The notes beneath the pieces were generated by a model, which saw only the letters and a list, made by a program, of their open reading frames with translations, was not told the DNA's origin and searched no databases. A stretch of 5,814 nt of DNA from Deltaproteobacteria bacterium ADurb.Bin026 (GTDB taxonomy: Bacteria; Desulfobacterota; Syntrophorhabdia; Syntrophorhabdales; Syntrophorhabdaceae), in contig MWEV01000182.1 in assembly GCA_002071245.1 (NCBI GenBank), positions 1 to 5,814 of the forward strand, written 5' to 3'. Both the position numbers and the translations under genes were made by a program. Below are positions 4,751-5,814 of this stretch, piece after piece. How positions within the stretch are numbered: the stretch's first letter is position 1; every line of letters begins with the position of its first letter.

Positions 4751-5814
4751 TTATAATACCTCCATGAGTATCTCTGATATTTCTTTTACTTCAAGCCCTT
4801 TCTCGATTGCCGGTTCTTCAAGGGTCATAACGCAAAACGGGCAGCTTGTCGCAATGATTTCAGCCCCTATTTCTTTTGCCTCCGATACCCTTACCTCAGC
4901 ATTTCTACGATAGGAGGTCTCCACTTCAAAAAACATCCTACCCCCTCCTCCTTCACAGCACATCGAATTTTCTCTTGACCTTGAAAACTCCAAAAGCTCA
5001 AGCCCATCTATTGAGTTGAGTATATCCCTTGGCTCATCGAATATACCATTTTGTTTTCCGAGGAAACAAGGGTCGTGATATATGATCTTTTTATTGTAAT
5101 TCGTCTTGGGCAAGATAGTGCCATCTCTCATAATTGGCGCTATAAGTTCCGTGTAATGGTATATCTTGATGCCGAGGTCGCCGTATTCTTTTTTCAACGC
5201 ATTCATGCAGTGAGGTGAGAGTGCAATAATTTCTTTTATACCATACTCTTCGAAAGTAGCTTTATTTTCTTCCTGAAGCTCCTCAAACAGGCCAACCTCC
5301 CCTATCCTTCTAATCTCATTGCCGCAACATGCCTCTTCTTCACCGAGAACCCCAAACTCTATCCCACACATCTTCAATATTTTTGATATATTCTGGGGAA
5401 TGACCATACACCTCGGATCGTAAGCCTGAATACAACATGTAAAAAGCAGTCTTTTGGATGATGTTTCGCTTACGTGTGGAACTCCAATATCAGGCTTTTC
5501 AAACCATGCCCCTCGTTTTGCCCTTGAACGACCCCAGGGGTTCTTCTGCACAAATGTATTTTCAAGGGCTTTCTGAAGAGCCGGCGGAATTTCTCCATCT
5601 TCAACCAAAGCAGACCTCATCTCAATAATCACTTCAGAAGGTTTTACATCCCTTGGACACCGTATGGTACAGGCTCCGCATGATGTACAGTACCAAGGTA
5701 ATGACTCATCGATAATGTTTTTGAATTGTCTTTTTCGCATAAGCATACGAATATTAAAGGGTGTTATGCCTGCTTCAGGGCAACTTCCGGTACATTTTCC
5801 ACATTGCATACATG
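4751..5814 (-). CDS. HdrD/GlpC-type Fe-S oxidoreductase with two CCG domains (5' end beyond window)
   Basis: The C-terminal 353 residues of an iron-sulfur protein of the HdrD/GlpC/glycolate oxidase GlcF superfamily. Numbering from the Met at 5809, the first [4Fe-4S] motif is Cys(-1 codon)-M-Q-C3-G-K-C6-x3-C10-P. Its first cysteine (TGT at 5812-5810) lies before that Met, so the Met is internal and the true start is outside the window. The second [4Fe-4S] motif is C41/C44/C47/C51-P. Two CCG domains follow: the first with C125-C126, C161-C162-G and SPHC (Cys201, Ser198 in place of the first Cys of CxxC); the second complete with C248, C284-C285, the GGGG run (287-290) and CPFC (323-326). CCG domains can hold noncubane [4Fe-4S] clusters that reduce disulfides. 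Proteins of this type beside etfBA include the Etf:menaquinone oxidoreductase (EMO) of syntrophs, which has an N-terminal NarI-like membrane domain. If such a domain exists here it lies beyond the edge; the visible part is soluble. It is followed by etfB after 1 nt. Confidence 0.93.
   Translation of the reverse strand, partial: CMQCGKCTGSCPEAGITPFNIRMLMRKRQFKNIIDESLPWYCTSCGACTIRCPRDVKPSEVIIEMRSALVEDGEIPPALQKALENTFVQKNPWGRSRAKRGAWFEKPDIGVPHVSETSSKRLLFTCCIQAYDPRCMVIPQNISKILKMCGIEFGVLGEEEACCGNEIRRIGEVGLFEELQEENKATFEEYGIKEIIALSPHCMNALKKEYGDLGIKIYHYTELIAPIMRDGTILPKTNYNKKIIYHDPCFLGKQNGIFDEPRDILNSIDGLELLEFSRSRENSMCCEGGGGRMFFEVETSYRRNAEVRVSEAKEIGAEIIATSCPFCVMTLEEPAIEKGLEVKEISEILMEVL
4758..4763 (-). 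promoter_or_regulatory. Shine-Dalgarno site of etfB, inside the HdrD-like gene
   Basis: A full GGAGGT on the minus strand, 8 nt before the etfB ATG at 4749. It lies in the final codons (Met-Glu-Val-Leu-stop) of the upstream iron-sulfur protein gene. It is the strongest ribosome binding site in the window. With a 1-nt gap between the two genes it fixes the etfB start and suggests coupled translation. Confidence 0.75.

Noticed and set aside
5807..5809. ATG at 5809 as the start of the HdrD-like gene
   Set aside because: The codon before it is a Cys that completes a CxxCxxCxxxCP [4Fe-4S] motif, so this Met is internal and the gene is open at the window edge.
1..5814. CRISPR array, tandem repeat, tRNA or insertion sequence
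   Set aside because: Almost all of the window is protein-coding; no spaced direct repeats, cloverleaf-like stretch, transposase motif or terminal inverted repeats were noticed.

Overview
The window is one strand of a densely packed gene cluster. Five genes all read on the minus strand, so transcription runs from position 5814 down to position 1, and the cluster continues past both ends. In order of transcription they are: (1) an HdrD/GlpC-type iron-sulfur protein with two CCG domains, whose start lies beyond the right edge; (2) etfB; (3) etfA; (4) a 907-residue flavoprotein in which a complete GltD/NfnB-type NAD(P)H oxidoreductase is embedded inside an HdrA (heterodisulfide reductase subunit A) core; (5) the start of a gene encoding the HdrA N-terminal domain, cut by the left edge. 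Junctions are 1 nt, a 4-nt ATGA overlap, 26 nt and 51 nt. Each start is preceded by a Shine-Dalgarno sequence, and no terminator or promoter is visible, so this is very probably a single transcript.

The gene content points to a strictly anaerobic bacterium. HdrA/HdrD-like proteins combined with an electron-transferring flavoprotein are typical of syntrophic or sulfate-reducing Desulfobacterota (former Deltaproteobacteria) and some Firmicutes that oxidise fatty acids or aromatic acids. By eye the DNA is moderately AT-rich. No rRNA or taxonomic marker gene is present, so the lineage is an inference.

A working model, which is inference, is as follows. EtfAB exchanges electrons with acyl-CoA dehydrogenases encoded elsewhere. 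The HdrD-like protein is the Etf partner that passes electrons to a disulfide, a quinone pool or another carrier. The HdrA-GltD fusion links these to NAD(P)H and possibly ferredoxin by flavin-based electron bifurcation or confurcation. The unusual element is the fusion: the GltD-like module sits between the two [4Fe-4S] motifs of the HdrA inserted ferredoxin domain, while the HdrA N-terminal domain is absent from this protein and appears at the start of the next gene. There are no RNA genes, mobile elements, CRISPR arrays or gene-free stretches longer than about 50 nt.
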